Shown: one piece after another, positions 1 through 8,752 of the stretch | How positions within the stretch are numbered: position 1 is the stretch's first letter | Layout: each line of letters begins with the position of its first letter | Assembly (NCBI RefSeq): GCF_009690625.1 | Contig: NZ_CP033878.1 | Coordinates: 1,612,001-1,676,000, forward strand | DNA: 64,000 bases | Source: Halorhabdus sp. CBA1104 | Lineage (GTDB): Archaea; Halobacteriota; Halobacteria; Halobacteriales; Haloarculaceae | Reading direction: 5' to 3' | Notes under the pieces: model-generated | Databases searched by the model: none | Told to the model about the DNA's origin: nothing | Seen by the model: the letters and a program-made list of their open reading frames with translations, nothing else | Position numbers and translations under genes: made by a program

Positions 1-117
1 CTGTGCAATCTCGTCGACTGTCGGCTCTGCGACCGCCAGATCCTCGGCGACGCGCCGGCCCTCGCTGCGCGTAAGTCGCACGTCCAGGGCCGCCGGCCAG
101 ATGACGTTCTCGACCAT
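1..117 (-). CDS. srp19: Signal recognition particle 19 kDa protein, N-terminal part
   Basis: Cut by the window edge; only the first 39 residues are visible. They begin [20 protein letters not shown] and continue with [19 protein letters not shown], which matches the N-terminus of haloarchaeal SRP19, the protein that binds 7S RNA and primes SRP54 loading for co-translational targeting to the membrane. The ATG at 117 lies 32 nt beyond the stop of cbiP. A TATA-like GCGTTTACC on the minus strand (140-148) sits 27 nt upstream, so it probably has its own leaderless promoter even though it follows the cobalamin operon. The identification is from recall of the family; the C-terminal part cannot be checked. 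Confidence 0.85.
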   Translation of the reverse strand, partial: MVENVIWPAALDVRLTRSEGRRVAEDLAVAEPTVDEIAQ

Positions 118-139
118 ATCGGTTGGTCGTCGGCCCAGG

Positions 140-148
140 GGTAAACGC
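140..148 (-). promoter_or_regulatory. TATA-like box of srp19
   Basis: GCGTTTACC on the minus strand, centred 27 nt upstream of the srp19 ATG and just before the cbiP stop codon. This spacing fits archaeal leaderless transcription. Assigned by position and composition only. Confidence 0.4.
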
Positions 149-149
149 C

Positions 150-1703
150 TTACTGGTCGCGCACACCCGATCCTTCGAACTCCGGGACCAGTCCGAACGC
201 GTCGATCGGCTCGACCAACTGAGCCGCCGCGTCGAACGGATCGGCCTCGGCAGGTGAGCGATCCGGGCGCTCGACGCCGGCGTCCGCGAAGACGGTATCG
301 AGAAACGCCGTCCGGAGCGACCGATTCTCGAAACAGCCGTGGAGGTAGGTGCCGAGGACCCGGCCGCTCGCAGCACTCTCGGGTTCGATCGGCCGCGGAA
401 CGTCCGCACGCACCGTCGTCTCTCCCATGTGGATCTCGTAGCCCGAAACCGACCCGCTGACTCCCGCGATCGGGTCGACACCCGTCGCCTCGTAGGTTGC
501 GGCAGTCACGCGCTTCTCGGTCGAGAATTCGGTCTCGACGGGCAGTCGACCGAGGCCGGGAACCGTCCCCGTCGCAGTCGTGCTCTCGACGCCGACGTTG
601 TGGAGGGCCTCGCCGAGTAGCTGGTATCCGCCACAGATGCCAACCATCGGCCCCTCGAAATCCTCGACGGCTTCTCCCAGACGGGCGTCCTGCAACGCGA
701 GCAGGTCGTCGACGGTATTCTTTGTTCCCGGGAGGACGAGCGCGTCGGCGTCACCGATTCTGTCTCCGAGGGGCAGAAATGTGACACGGACGCCTGGCTC
801 GCGAGCGAGCGGGGCCAGGTCGGCCACGTTCGAAAGGTGTGGTAATCGTGGGACGCCGATCGTCACCCGTCGCTCCGGTTCGAGCCCGTCACCGTCACCC
901 CAGGTGCCGCGTTCGCCCGCCTCGGGCAGCGAGAGGCTGTCTTCCTCGGGCAACCCGGGATCGTCGTGGGGGAGGACAGCGACGACGGGCACGCCCGTCC
1001 GCTCTTCGATCGCCTCGATCCCGGAGGCGAGCAGGGAGCGATCGCCGCGGAACTTGGTGATCGCCAGGCCGGCCACGCGCTCCCGGAGATCGGCAGGGAG
1101 CAGTTCCAGCGTCCCGTAGAGGCTAGCGAAGACGCCGCCGCGTTCGATGTCGCCGACGAGCAAAATCTCGGCGTCCCCGAAGCGCGCGGTCTCGACGTTC
1201 GACAGGTCCCGATCCTGGAGGTTGATCTCGGCGATCGACCCAGCCCCTTCGGCGACGATCACGTCGTGGCGGGCAGCGAGTCGATCGTGGGCCTCGCGGG
1301 CGGCCCGGCGGGCGCGTGCCCAGTGCTCGTCGTAGTACGTCCCTGCCGAGAAGTGCCCGACTGCCTCGCCATCGATGATCAATTGGCTCTGGCCGCCCCC
1401 TCTCGGTTTGAGCAGGACGGGGTTGTGATCGGTCGTCGGCACGACGCCGGCCGCCCGCGCCTGGACGTACTGGGAGATGCCGATCTCGCCGTAGGCGTCG
1501 GGATCGCCTGCGGCTGGGTCGCTGTCACCTCTCTCCCCGATGGCGTCTGGTTTGAACCCCACGCGAGCGTTGTTGGACATGTTCTGGGCCTTGAACGGTG
1601 CGACGGAGATGCCCCGATTGGCCAGCCGTTGGCAGAGTCCGGCGACGATCGTGCTCTTGCCGACGTGACTGGCCGTCCCGGCGACGAGCAGCGTCACCGC
1701 CAT
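150..1703 (-). CDS. cbiP: Cobyric acid synthase CbiP
   Basis: 517 aa, the usual family length. It amidates adenosylcobyrinic a,c-diamide at positions b, d, e and g with ATP and glutamine to give adenosylcobyric acid. An N-terminal dethiobiotin-synthetase-like ATPase carries TASHVGKST (residues 10-18) and KAQNMSNN (38-45). The C-terminal class I glutaminase domain has the nucleophile Cys357 in VGICGGYQ and His455 in GTYLHGCF. Residues 250-275 form an acidic, halophile-style insertion between the domains. It is the last cobalamin gene of the minus-strand operon, 19 nt downstream of the cobA stop. Confidence 0.95.
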   Translation of the reverse strand: MAVTLLVAGTASHVGKSTIVAGLCQRLANRGISVAPFKAQNMSNNARVGFKPDAIGERGDSDPAAGDPDAYGEIGISQYVQARAAGVVPTTDHNPVLLKPRGGGQSQLIIDGEAVGHFSAGTYYDEHWARARRAAREAHDRLAARHDVIVAEGAGSIAEINLQDRDLSNVETARFGDAEILLVGDIERGGVFASLYGTLELLPADLRERVAGLAITKFRGDRSLLASGIEAIEERTGVPVVAVLPHDDPGLPEEDSLSLPEAGERGTWGDGDGLEPERRVTIGVPRLPHLSNVADLAPLAREPGVRVTFLPLGDRIGDADALVLPGTKNTVDDLLALQDARLGEAVEDFEGPMVGICGGYQLLGEALHNVGVESTTATGTVPGLGRLPVETEFSTEKRVTAATYEATGVDPIAGVSGSVSGYEIHMGETTVRADVPRPIEPESAASGRVLGTYLHGCFENRSLRTAFLDTVFADAGVERPDRSPAEADPFDAAAQLVEPIDAFGLVPEFEGSGVRDQ

Positions 1704-1722
1704 GGCCAGCCCACCTCAGTCA

Positions 1723-2457
1723 TCAGTACTCGGTCCCCTTCCGTGCCGGCTGGCCTGCCTCCAGCGGGTGGGCCTGCTTTTCGACGTGGCTGAGGAGGTC
1801 TGCCGCTCCTTCGAGGTACGCTGGGTACTCGTGGCCACCGGTCAAGACGAGTTCGAGGTCTTCGGGCGTGTCGTCGATCAGATCGAGCACGTCGTCGGGG
1901 TCGATCAACCCCCGGTTGGCGGCGTAGAGCACTTCGTCCAAAATCAGCATGTGGACGCCAGCAGTCGGCTCGCCGTCGAGCGCGAAGGCCGTCGTCTGTG
2001 CTCCGTCGGCATCGAGCGAAGTCGTCGGATCGCGCTCGGCCGTGGCCGCGACGATCTCCCGGGCGCGAGCGAGTGCAGCCCGTGCTCTGGCAGCGTGTTC
2101 GTCGTCGTCGGTGTCGTCCATGAAGCCGTGCCAGCCCACGTGGCCGGTGTTCTCGATGGTGTAGCCGGGGACCTGGGCGATCGCGTTGAACTCCCCGCGG
2201 ACGCCCTCGACAGATGGCGTACCGCCCTTCATGAACTGGAGGACGTGAACGCGATAGCCGTGGCCGGCCGCGCGCAGACCCATCCCGAGGGCGGCCGTTG
2301 TCTTGCCTTTCCCGTCGCCCCACCACGCCTGGACCAGGCCGAATGCCTCGGGTGTGGCGGGTTCGATCGGCTCGGTGTCGGGCACCGCGTCTTGGTCGCT
2401 CGGCGCTGTCGGTTCGTCGGTCGTCGATGCCTCGTCTTCGGTAGTGTCTCGTGTCAT
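1723..2457 (-). CDS. cobA: Cob(I)yrinic acid a,c-diamide adenosyltransferase (CobA/CobO type)
   Basis: 244 aa. Adenosylates the cobalt of corrinoid precursors with ATP. The P-loop is GDGKGKTT (residues 48-55), preceded by the family sequence GLVQAWWGDGK; further family blocks are VHVLQFMKGG and LILDEVLYAANRGL (Walker B-like). The start at 2457 was chosen because its ATG overlaps the cbiA stop as ATGA and the reading frame upstream looks non-coding. Residues 1-35 are an Asp/Glu/Thr-rich tail without catalytic motifs, typical of halophilic versions. Translationally coupled to cbiA. Confidence 0.93.
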   Translation of the reverse strand: MTRDTTEDEASTTDEPTAPSDQDAVPDTEPIEPATPEAFGLVQAWWGDGKGKTTAALGMGLRAAGHGYRVHVLQFMKGGTPSVEGVRGEFNAIAQVPGYTIENTGHVGWHGFMDDTDDDEHAARARAALARAREIVAATAERDPTTSLDADGAQTTAFALDGEPTAGVHMLILDEVLYAANRGLIDPDDVLDLIDDTPEDLELVLTGGHEYPAYLEGAADLLSHVEKQAHPLEAGQPARKGTEY

Positions 2458-3758
2458 CGTAATCGCTCCAGTAACGTATCGAACGCGCCACTCGCCGCGT
2501 GGACGTGGGCGTAGGTTCCCAGCGTCTCGTACTCGGTGAGTCCGTCCCGTCCGTCGGCGATACCCTCCCCGTCGACGGTGAACGCGAGGGTCGCATCGCT
2601 GTCGAGGCTGGCCCGCGAGTAGTGGAACTCGTGACCCCGCAGGGAATCGCCCGTATCGGCGGTCAGCGTCCGTCGATCGGCCGAGAGCTCGACGTGCCCA
2701 AGCGCCTGGTAGCGCTCGCACATTTCGACCGTTGCCGGGAGAATCCCCGACATATCGTGGCGTCTGCCGTCAGTCGTCCGCAACGAGTCCGCCAGCGCCA
2801 TGAATCCGCCACACTCGCCGTAGATCGGTACTCCCTCGGTCGCCCGGTCAGCGAGGGCGGAAAGCGTCGGGCTCGCGGCCAGTTCCGCGGCGAATCGTTC
2901 GGGATACCCGCCAGGCAAGTAGATGGCGTCGGCCGGTGGGAGACCGTCGCCGGCTACCGGCGAGAACGTCACGAGATCGCCAGCGGTCGCCAGACGCTCC
3001 CGAACAGCGGGATAGACGAACCGAAACGCCCGATCCCGGGCGATGGCCACGCGTGGTTGGTCACCCAGCGCGGGACCGTCCTGCAGACCAGGAGCCGGAG
3101 CCGGCTCCTCTGCAATCGCTCGCAGGCGGTCCGTCCGAAGGTGTGTCGCTGCGTCGTCGAGCGCGTTCTCGTCGATCGGCGCTTCGTCCCCGAGGTGCAG
3201 TCCCAGGTGCCGATCGGGGATTTCCAGATCCGAGTCCGGTGGAATCCGACCGCAGTATTCGAGTTCCGCCGGCAGCGCCTCCCAAATTGCCTGCTCGTGG
3301 CTCCCGCCGTGGGCCTGCTGGGCGATCACCCCCGCGACGCGAACATCCAGGTCAGTTCGGGCAGCATACGTCCGGAAGCCAAGCGCCGTCGCCGCAACGC
3401 TCTCGGCCCCGGCACTGGCGTCCACGACGAGGACGACCGGCAGGTCTAGCGCGTCGGCCACGTCGGCGGTGCTAGATCGGTGCCCATCGTAGACGCCCAT
3501 CACACCCTCGATCACGCAAACGTCGCCCTCGCCGCGGTGGTAGTTCCGTCGCAGTCCCTCCCTGCCTTCGAGCCAGGTGTCCAGCGTCCGGGACGGGCGA
3601 TCGACCACGGTTTCGTGGTGGCTCGGATCGATGAAGTCCGGGCCGGCTTTGGCGGGTTGAACGGTCAGCCCCTCGCGCTGGAACGCCCGGATGATCGCCA
3701 GCGTCGCGACGGTCTTGCCGACGCTCGATGCCGTCCCGCCAACGACCAGGCCCGTCAC
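2454..3758 (-). CDS. cbiA: Cobyrinic acid a,c-diamide synthase CbiA
   Basis: 434 aa with a GTG start whose GTGA overlaps the cbiZ stop. It amidates the a and c carboxylates of cobyrinate. The N-terminal ATPase shows GGTASSVGKT (7-16), PDFIDPSHH (40-48) and EGVMGVYDG (84-92). The C-terminal glutaminase domain has LPGGYPERFA and nucleophile Cys316 in YGECGGFM. Together with CbiP it means the cluster can amidate late corrin precursors and does not merely finish cobinamide. Confidence 0.95.
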   Translation of the reverse strand: MTGLVVGGTASSVGKTVATLAIIRAFQREGLTVQPAKAGPDFIDPSHHETVVDRPSRTLDTWLEGREGLRRNYHRGEGDVCVIEGVMGVYDGHRSSTADVADALDLPVVLVVDASAGAESVAATALGFRTYAARTDLDVRVAGVIAQQAHGGSHEQAIWEALPAELEYCGRIPPDSDLEIPDRHLGLHLGDEAPIDENALDDAATHLRTDRLRAIAEEPAPAPGLQDGPALGDQPRVAIARDRAFRFVYPAVRERLATAGDLVTFSPVAGDGLPPADAIYLPGGYPERFAAELAASPTLSALADRATEGVPIYGECGGFMALADSLRTTDGRRHDMSGILPATVEMCERYQALGHVELSADRRTLTADTGDSLRGHEFHYSRASLDSDATLAFTVDGEGIADGRDGLTEYETLGTYAHVHAASGAFDTLLERLR

Positions 3759-4480
3759 GGCTCGAACACCTCCGCCCGGGCAGTTGTGGCTTGCCCGTGT
3801 TCGGCCGCTTGGACGCTTGCAGGCGGGTCGGTTTCCTCGTATCGCGACCGGAAACTCGCCGTGATCGCCGCCCGGACACAGGCTCGCGTGGCCCGCCCGA
3901 CGGGCGTGGCGCTTCCCGTGTATTGTGTGGGCTCGCCCGCAGGGTCAGACGCGACGACGATCGCGTCGCTGGTCGTCCCGGTGAATCCGACCAGTTCCAG
4001 GAGCGTGGCCGTCCGGGCTTCGGCCGCGATCGCGACCAGATTGGCCATGCCGGCATCCGTCAGCGACCGCGTCGTGCCGACGACGAGATTGACTGTGCCG
4101 GGCTCGGGCGACTCGTCCGACCCGTCGACGGCCCCCACTTCGGCACGACGCTCGTCGGGTTCGAGTGGCAGCGTCGTGGGGTTCGAGAGCCCGACGGTCG
4201 CGAAGACGGTGACCGGACCGAGCCGCGCCCCGCTGGCGTGACGCTGATCGACGCCGGTCAGCAGGATCGGGCCAGCCGCCGCGTCGAAGTCAGCCCGGTC
4301 GAGGCGATCCTGAACGTCCGCCCGAATGTCGCCAGGGTCCCATCCCTTCGGTACCGTACAGTTGTATGCCGCTTCGGCCCGGCAGAACCCGCCGTCCCAA
4401 CCCGTCGAGAGCCACCGCGTCTCGGGTCGAGCAAGTCGCAGGACGCCCTCCGATCGGGCTGTTTCGAAGTACTCAGACAT
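3755..4480 (-). CDS. cbiZ: Adenosylcobinamide amidohydrolase CbiZ
   Basis: 241 aa from the ATG at 4480 (MSEYFETARSEG); more upstream in-frame starts exist but lie in sequence that codes for cobD in another frame. CbiZ removes the aminopropanol side chain of adenosylcobinamide or pseudocobalamin to give cobyric acid, the archaeal corrinoid salvage route. Family-like blocks are GFCRAEAAYNCTVP, ILLTGVDQRHASGA, VNLVVGTTRSLTDAGMANL and SDAIVVAS. It overlaps cobD by 8 nt and cbiA by 4 nt. Its presence next to btuFCD argues for import of incomplete corrinoids from neighbours. Confidence 0.9.
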   Translation of the reverse strand: MSEYFETARSEGVLRLARPETRWLSTGWDGGFCRAEAAYNCTVPKGWDPGDIRADVQDRLDRADFDAAAGPILLTGVDQRHASGARLGPVTVFATVGLSNPTTLPLEPDERRAEVGAVDGSDESPEPGTVNLVVGTTRSLTDAGMANLVAIAAEARTATLLELVGFTGTTSDAIVVASDPAGEPTQYTGSATPVGRATRACVRAAITASFRSRYEETDPPASVQAAEHGQATTARAEVFEP

Positions 4481-5483
4481 CCGCAAACACCTCCAGCGTC
4501 CGGTCGGTCGCCGTTCGATCCCGAACAGCGATCCGGACGTGATTCGCCAACCCGCGGAACGTCCGTGCATCCCGAATCGCAACGTCGTACTCGCGGGCGG
4601 TCGACAGCACTGCATCGACACCCGGCTCGCCCACCTCGACCAGCAGAAACGGCGCACTCGACGGGCGGACATCGAACCGATCGTTCAAACCGTCACGCAG
4701 GCGGTCACGCTGCTCGCGAATCCGACGCCGCGTTTCCGCGACGAACCCCGACTGGCGCATGCAGTAGCGGCCGGTCGCCAGTGCCGGCACGCTCACGTTC
4801 CAGGGCCGCCGGGCGGCGACCATGGCCTCGCGCATCTCGCCGGTCGTCACGGCGAAGCCGGCCCGAATCCCAGGCAGGCCGAACAACTTCGTCAACGACC
4901 GGGCGACCGTGACGCCCGGTGTCCCGGCGAGGGAGGTCTGCTCCGTGAATCCGAGGAACGCTTCGTCGACCAGCAGGTGCGTCTCGGCCTCACGGCAACG
5001 CTTGGCGAACGCGAGTAGGTCGTCCCGCGCGTACAGCGTCCCCGTGGGGTTGTTCGGATTGCAGACGATCGCCAGCGCGTGGTCAGCTGGGTCAGCCGTT
5101 AGGATCTCGTCCTGAGTGAGGAACGTCGGCTCGGCGCCCTGCAATCTGACCTCGCGGGCGTAAGAACTGAAACTCGGAGCGGGCACGAGCACGGAATCGT
5201 CCGGGCCGACGGCAAGATCGATTGCCAGCCTGATCGCGGCCAGACCACCCGGCGTCGGGACGACGTTACTGGGTTGGCAATCGACGTACTCGGCGGCCGT
5301 CTCGCGATAGGCAGTCGGCGGTTCGACCGGGTAGCGTCGCGCATCTTCGAAGGCATCTCGGTAGACCCCTAGGAGGCCGTCCGGCGTTCGTGGATTGATG
5401 TTCTCACTCAGATCCAGCACGTCGGGGTCGTCACTGCTGCCGTGTTCGACGCGCTCTACGTCGCGTACGTGCGCTCGATCCAT
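4473..5483 (-). CDS. cobD: Threonine-phosphate decarboxylase CobD (PLP aminotransferase fold)
   Basis: 336 aa from ATG 5483. A fold-type I PLP enzyme close to histidinol-phosphate aminotransferase: CNPNNPTG (141-148), LLVDEAFLGF with PLP-binding Asp173, and SLTKLFGLPG with probable Schiff-base Lys199. Cluster position between cobT and cbiZ points to CobD, which makes aminopropanol phosphate for the nucleotide loop, rather than to histidine synthesis. The sequence alone does not fully exclude HisC. The start follows the cobT stop by one base. Confidence 0.88.
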   Translation of the reverse strand: MDRAHVRDVERVEHGSSDDPDVLDLSENINPRTPDGLLGVYRDAFEDARRYPVEPPTAYRETAAEYVDCQPSNVVPTPGGLAAIRLAIDLAVGPDDSVLVPAPSFSSYAREVRLQGAEPTFLTQDEILTADPADHALAIVCNPNNPTGTLYARDDLLAFAKRCREAETHLLVDEAFLGFTEQTSLAGTPGVTVARSLTKLFGLPGIRAGFAVTTGEMREAMVAARRPWNVSVPALATGRYCMRQSGFVAETRRRIREQRDRLRDGLNDRFDVRPSSAPFLLVEVGEPGVDAVLSTAREYDVAIRDARTFRGLANHVRIAVRDRTATDRTLEVFADV

Positions 5484-5484
5484 C

Positions 5485-6486
5485 TCAAATATCCCCCAGG
5501 AATCGATCGTAGAGTTGCTCGGTGCGATCCCGAATCGCTTGCAGTTCGACCCCGCGACGGCGGGCCAACGCGAGCGCGCCGCCCATCCCGACGCCCTCTT
5601 TGCCCTCGCCGGCGGCAAGTCGCTCGATGCCGGCGTGGCCACAGTCCCCCAGTTCCGGGTCGGTCACCGTGAGCGAGAGATCGAGCGCAGCGGCGGTTTC
5701 GCGGACGGTCGCCGTGGCGTCCGCGGCGACATAGGCCGTCGTCGCGAGTTCGAGACCGGCGTCGACCCCTGCGTGGCGGAGCAGCGCCGCGGCGGCAAGC
5801 AGCTGCGTCCCGCCCGCCAGTGTCACCGACGCCCCGGCCGACAGTGCGCCCTCGACCACACCCACAACGGCGGCCAGGACTGGACCCCCCTGCCGACGGA
5901 CGGCCCGCTGGGGCTCGCCGGCCAGTTCGCCCGCCTCAATTCCGCTTGCGTCGAAACCGTCCCGAACGACGGCTCGTTTTCGTTCGAGCGGGTTCTCGGG
6001 CAACGACGAGGAGACTGACAGATCGACGCCAAGCGCCTGGGCGACCCCGAACGCGGTCGTCGTCCCGCCGGGGATCGTCTCGCCGACGTATACTCGGTCA
6101 GCAGTCTGTTCGGCGATCTTTTCGCCGACGGCCCTGGCACGCTCCCAGATCGCGTCTGCGTCCGGAACCGGTTCCGCCGTGCGCACGTCGCCGCCCGGGC
6201 GTTCGGCAACAGTCGTCGTGTCGATTCCGGGCGCGGTGGCGAGTCCGGCGTCGATCACCCTGGCGTCGAACCCAGCGAGTTCACGGACGGCCCGCGTCAC
6301 CAGCGCCGGTGTAGGACAGCCGGACGGACTGACCGGGACGGCCGGCGCATCGACGACATTCCCCTCGATCAGGATCTCGGCGTCCGCCGTCGGCGTCACC
6401 GCCATCGCTTCGGGATCGGCCCCGGCCGCGCTAATCCCGTCGATCCGTGCGGTCTCGGTCGTCCCAGCGACGAGGACGAACGTCAC
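5485..6486 (-). CDS. cobT: Archaeal CobT-type nicotinate-nucleotide:base phosphoribosyltransferase
   Basis: 333 aa, GTG start (GTGA overlap with the cobY stop). It resembles the archaeal CobT-like family rather than classic bacterial CobT: N-terminal FVLVAGTTETARIDGISAAG, central ETIPGGTTTAFGVAQALG, and LAGGTQLLAAAALL near the C-terminus. The expected role is activation of the lower-ligand base as its alpha-ribotide for joining to GDP-cobinamide by CobS. Family membership is strong; the exact base substrate is not deducible. Confidence 0.88.
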   Translation of the reverse strand: MTFVLVAGTTETARIDGISAAGADPEAMAVTPTADAEILIEGNVVDAPAVPVSPSGCPTPALVTRAVRELAGFDARVIDAGLATAPGIDTTTVAERPGGDVRTAEPVPDADAIWERARAVGEKIAEQTADRVYVGETIPGGTTTAFGVAQALGVDLSVSSSLPENPLERKRAVVRDGFDASGIEAGELAGEPQRAVRRQGGPVLAAVVGVVEGALSAGASVTLAGGTQLLAAAALLRHAGVDAGLELATTAYVAADATATVRETAAALDLSLTVTDPELGDCGHAGIERLAAGEGKEGVGMGGALALARRRGVELQAIRDRTEQLYDRFLGDI

Positions 6487-7052
6487 GGAAGTACCTCCGA
6501 TCGACGGAGCGCCTCTGCCACCTGCAGGTCTCGCACGTGGTTGACGTTGACCGCCAACCGCGGCGTCTCGAAGACGATTCGTCGATCCTGGTCGCCCGCC
6601 GCGATCACGTTCACGCCCGAGGGGGCGAGGTCCCGGCCGTCTGCCGGGACCGTCGTGTCGATCGTTACGCCGAGGCGTCGTTTCAGGGCCACTGGAACAC
6701 AGGCTGTCATCGAAGTACCTTCATGGGAAGTTACCACAGCGTCGATCGTTTCGGCCGCGAGCAACGGCAGATCGGCGGCGACAGTCAACACCGGACGCCC
6801 AATCCGGTCGAGGGCGTACTGTAGGTCCGGGACGTAGCCGTCGCCAGGGGCATCGATCCGAGGTAGGGAGACATACTCGCGCGTCCGGGGCGCGTTCGGT
6901 GACGTGACGGCGTAGGCTCGATCGATCGAGCTTGCCGTGAGTGCGTCGGCGACGCGATCGACCAACGCTCGCCCGCCGATCTCGACGAGCGGTTTCTCGC
7001 CGCCGACATCCAGGCGGGTACCCCGACCGCCACACATCAGGAGAGCGTCCAC
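6483..7052 (-). CDS. cobY: Adenosylcobinamide-phosphate guanylyltransferase CobY
   Basis: 189 aa, GTG start at 7052. Archaeal replacement for the GTP-transferase half of bacterial CobU. The nucleotidyltransferase signature is DALLMCGGRGTRL at the extreme N-terminus, followed by EKPLVEIGG and a metal-binding VAADLPLL. MobA is a related alternative, but the position between cobS and cobT decides for CobY. It overlaps cobS by 16 nt and cobT by 4 nt. A longer in-frame extension upstream runs through cobS and cbiB sequence and is rejected. Confidence 0.9.
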   Translation of the reverse strand: MDALLMCGGRGTRLDVGGEKPLVEIGGRALVDRVADALTASSIDRAYAVTSPNAPRTREYVSLPRIDAPGDGYVPDLQYALDRIGRPVLTVAADLPLLAAETIDAVVTSHEGTSMTACVPVALKRRLGVTIDTTVPADGRDLAPSGVNVIAAGDQDRRIVFETPRLAVNVNHVRDLQVAEALRRSEVLP

Positions 7053-7777
7053 GCGATCACCCCCGCGTGCAGCCCGACGAGGCGAGCAATCTCGGCAGTC
7101 GCACCCAGTACGTCCCCGTCGACGCCGCCAAGCGTCCGTCGAGCCCACAACACCATCGGCCCGACAGTCGCCACCGCCGTGAGGAGCGCGACGGCGGCCG
7201 CCGGCTCGGGCCACGTCAGGGCGGCCACAGGAAGGGCAACGACGACCGGCCCAGGAGCGTTCCGGGAATCGAGCCCGTCGGTAAACTGCGCGCCCAGGCC
7301 GTCGTGGGTAGCCGACCCGAAACAGGCCCCCAGTGCGACGGCACACTTCGCCCCGACTTCGGTAGCAACGACGACCAGCGCGACACGGGCCGGCAGTCCC
7401 GCCAGCTCGTAGCCGGCCGTCGTCAGTCCCACGAACACCAGTCCGACCGCCGCGAGCGCGCCGACACCGACAGTCGTGTCCGAAAGCACTTCGCGGCGGC
7501 GCTGACGGTCGCCGTGGACGACCGCCGCGTCGCCGAGATCCGCGATGCCGTCGAGGTGATTGATCCCGGTGAGGACGTATAGCCAGACGAGAAAACCGAA
7601 CGCAGCGGTAGCGGGGAAGACCGGGACGAGCAGTGGGAGCGCCGCGAGGCCGCCGGTCAGATAACCGACCAGCGGGAACGTCGCCGGACGGGCGCGAAAC
7701 GCGTGCCAGGCCGCCTCGTCGCGCCCGATCGGCAAGCGCGTCAGAAAGCCCAGCGCGCCCCGGAAGGCATCTAGCAT
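7037..7777 (-). CDS. cobS: Adenosylcobinamide-GDP ribazoletransferase (cobalamin synthase) CobS
   Basis: 246 aa polytopic membrane protein. It joins AdoCbi-GDP to the lower-ligand riboside. Diagnostic features are FLTRLPIGR (11-19), the metal-binding region NHLDGIADLGDA (73-84) and about six hydrophobic segments. The start at 7777 (MLDAFRGALGFLTRLP) overlaps the cbiB stop by 7 nt. Earlier in-frame starts lie within cbiB and have no family similarity. Confidence 0.93.
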   Translation of the reverse strand: MLDAFRGALGFLTRLPIGRDEAAWHAFRARPATFPLVGYLTGGLAALPLLVPVFPATAAFGFLVWLYVLTGINHLDGIADLGDAAVVHGDRQRRREVLSDTTVGVGALAAVGLVFVGLTTAGYELAGLPARVALVVVATEVGAKCAVALGACFGSATHDGLGAQFTDGLDSRNAPGPVVVALPVAALTWPEPAAAVALLTAVATVGPMVLWARRTLGGVDGDVLGATAEIARLVGLHAGVIAWTLS

Positions 7778-8748
7778 CGTGCCACCCCCACTGCCATGGC
7801 AAAGAGGGACTCCGGAACGATCGGCACAGCCACGAGCAGCATGGACACGAGTCCCGCGATCGCCCCTGCAATCGCGACGACGGGAATCGCCGCCGTCGCC
7901 GTGTCGCCATCTGGAAGTTGTGCGTCCGGATGCAGTACGTACACGCCCGGTTTTTCGAGGCGGACATCGAGGACCACCGCGAGCGTGGCCATCGGCCAGC
8001 CGGAGTTGGGCGACGACGGCTGGGTCCGAAACTGGCGGGCGCGCCACAACGCGCCGGGTCTCCCGCCCGCTACCGCGAGTATCACCGCTGTCAGGCGCGC
8101 CGGAAGCCACATCACGATGTCGTCCAGCCGGGCGCTCGCCCAGCCGATCGGCTTCTCGTGATACCCCAGCATCGAGTCCAGCGTGTTGACGGCCTTCACC
8201 CAGACGGCCGCCGCGATACCGACTGACAGCGACAGCTGTGCCCCGACGACAAAGGCCAGCAACGGGCCAACGTAGCCGTCGGCGAGGTTCTCCGCGAGGC
8301 TCTCGACGGCACCGCTTCGAAGCTGAGGCGAAGAGAGGGGTTCCGGGTTTCGACCCACGAGGGCAGGAATGCGTTCGCGGGCTCGCCCCGGATGAGTCTC
8401 GGTGGCGTCGATCACCGCGCGTGCGCTCCCCAGCAAGCGACGCAAGCTGATCGAACTGAACAGGAGCAAGCCGGCGAGAACGGTGCCGACGACGCGAGGG
8501 AGCGCCGAGACTGCCAGCCAGGCGAGGGCCGCCACACTCACGGGAGCCAGCGTCGCGATGGCAAGACCGACAAGCCGTGGGCTCGGCCACCGCCGATCAA
8601 GCCCGGCGATCGCTCGCCCGAATATCGCGACAGGATGTATTGTCTCAGGCGGTTCCCCGATCACTGCATCGAGCAGCACGGCGAGGAGGACAGTGACCGG
8701 CGGCTCGACGCGGACGGGCAGCGTGCCGAGGGCAACCATCACGACCAT
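7771..8748 (-). CDS. cbiB: Adenosylcobinamide-phosphate synthase CbiB
   Basis: 325 aa integral membrane protein. It attaches aminopropanol or its phosphate to cobyric acid. Recognised by LLAVLLDAVIGEPPETIHPV near the N-terminus, ENLADGYVGPLLAF and the later VNTLDSMLGYHEKP, all hallmarks of CbiB. It starts 4 nt after the btuF stop and overlaps cobS. A second ATG three codons downstream (MVALGTLP) is an equally possible start. Confidence 0.93.
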   Translation of the reverse strand: MVVMVALGTLPVRVEPPVTVLLAVLLDAVIGEPPETIHPVAIFGRAIAGLDRRWPSPRLVGLAIATLAPVSVAALAWLAVSALPRVVGTVLAGLLLFSSISLRRLLGSARAVIDATETHPGRARERIPALVGRNPEPLSSPQLRSGAVESLAENLADGYVGPLLAFVVGAQLSLSVGIAAAVWVKAVNTLDSMLGYHEKPIGWASARLDDIVMWLPARLTAVILAVAGGRPGALWRARQFRTQPSSPNSGWPMATLAVVLDVRLEKPGVYVLHPDAQLPDGDTATAAIPVVAIAGAIAGLVSMLLVAVPIVPESLFAMAVGVARC

Positions 8749-8752
8749 CGAC

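Noticed and set aside
4473-5483. Histidinol-phosphate aminotransferase (hisC)
   Set aside because: The sequence is compatible, but the gene lies inside the cobalamin operon between cobT and cbiZ where CobD is expected.
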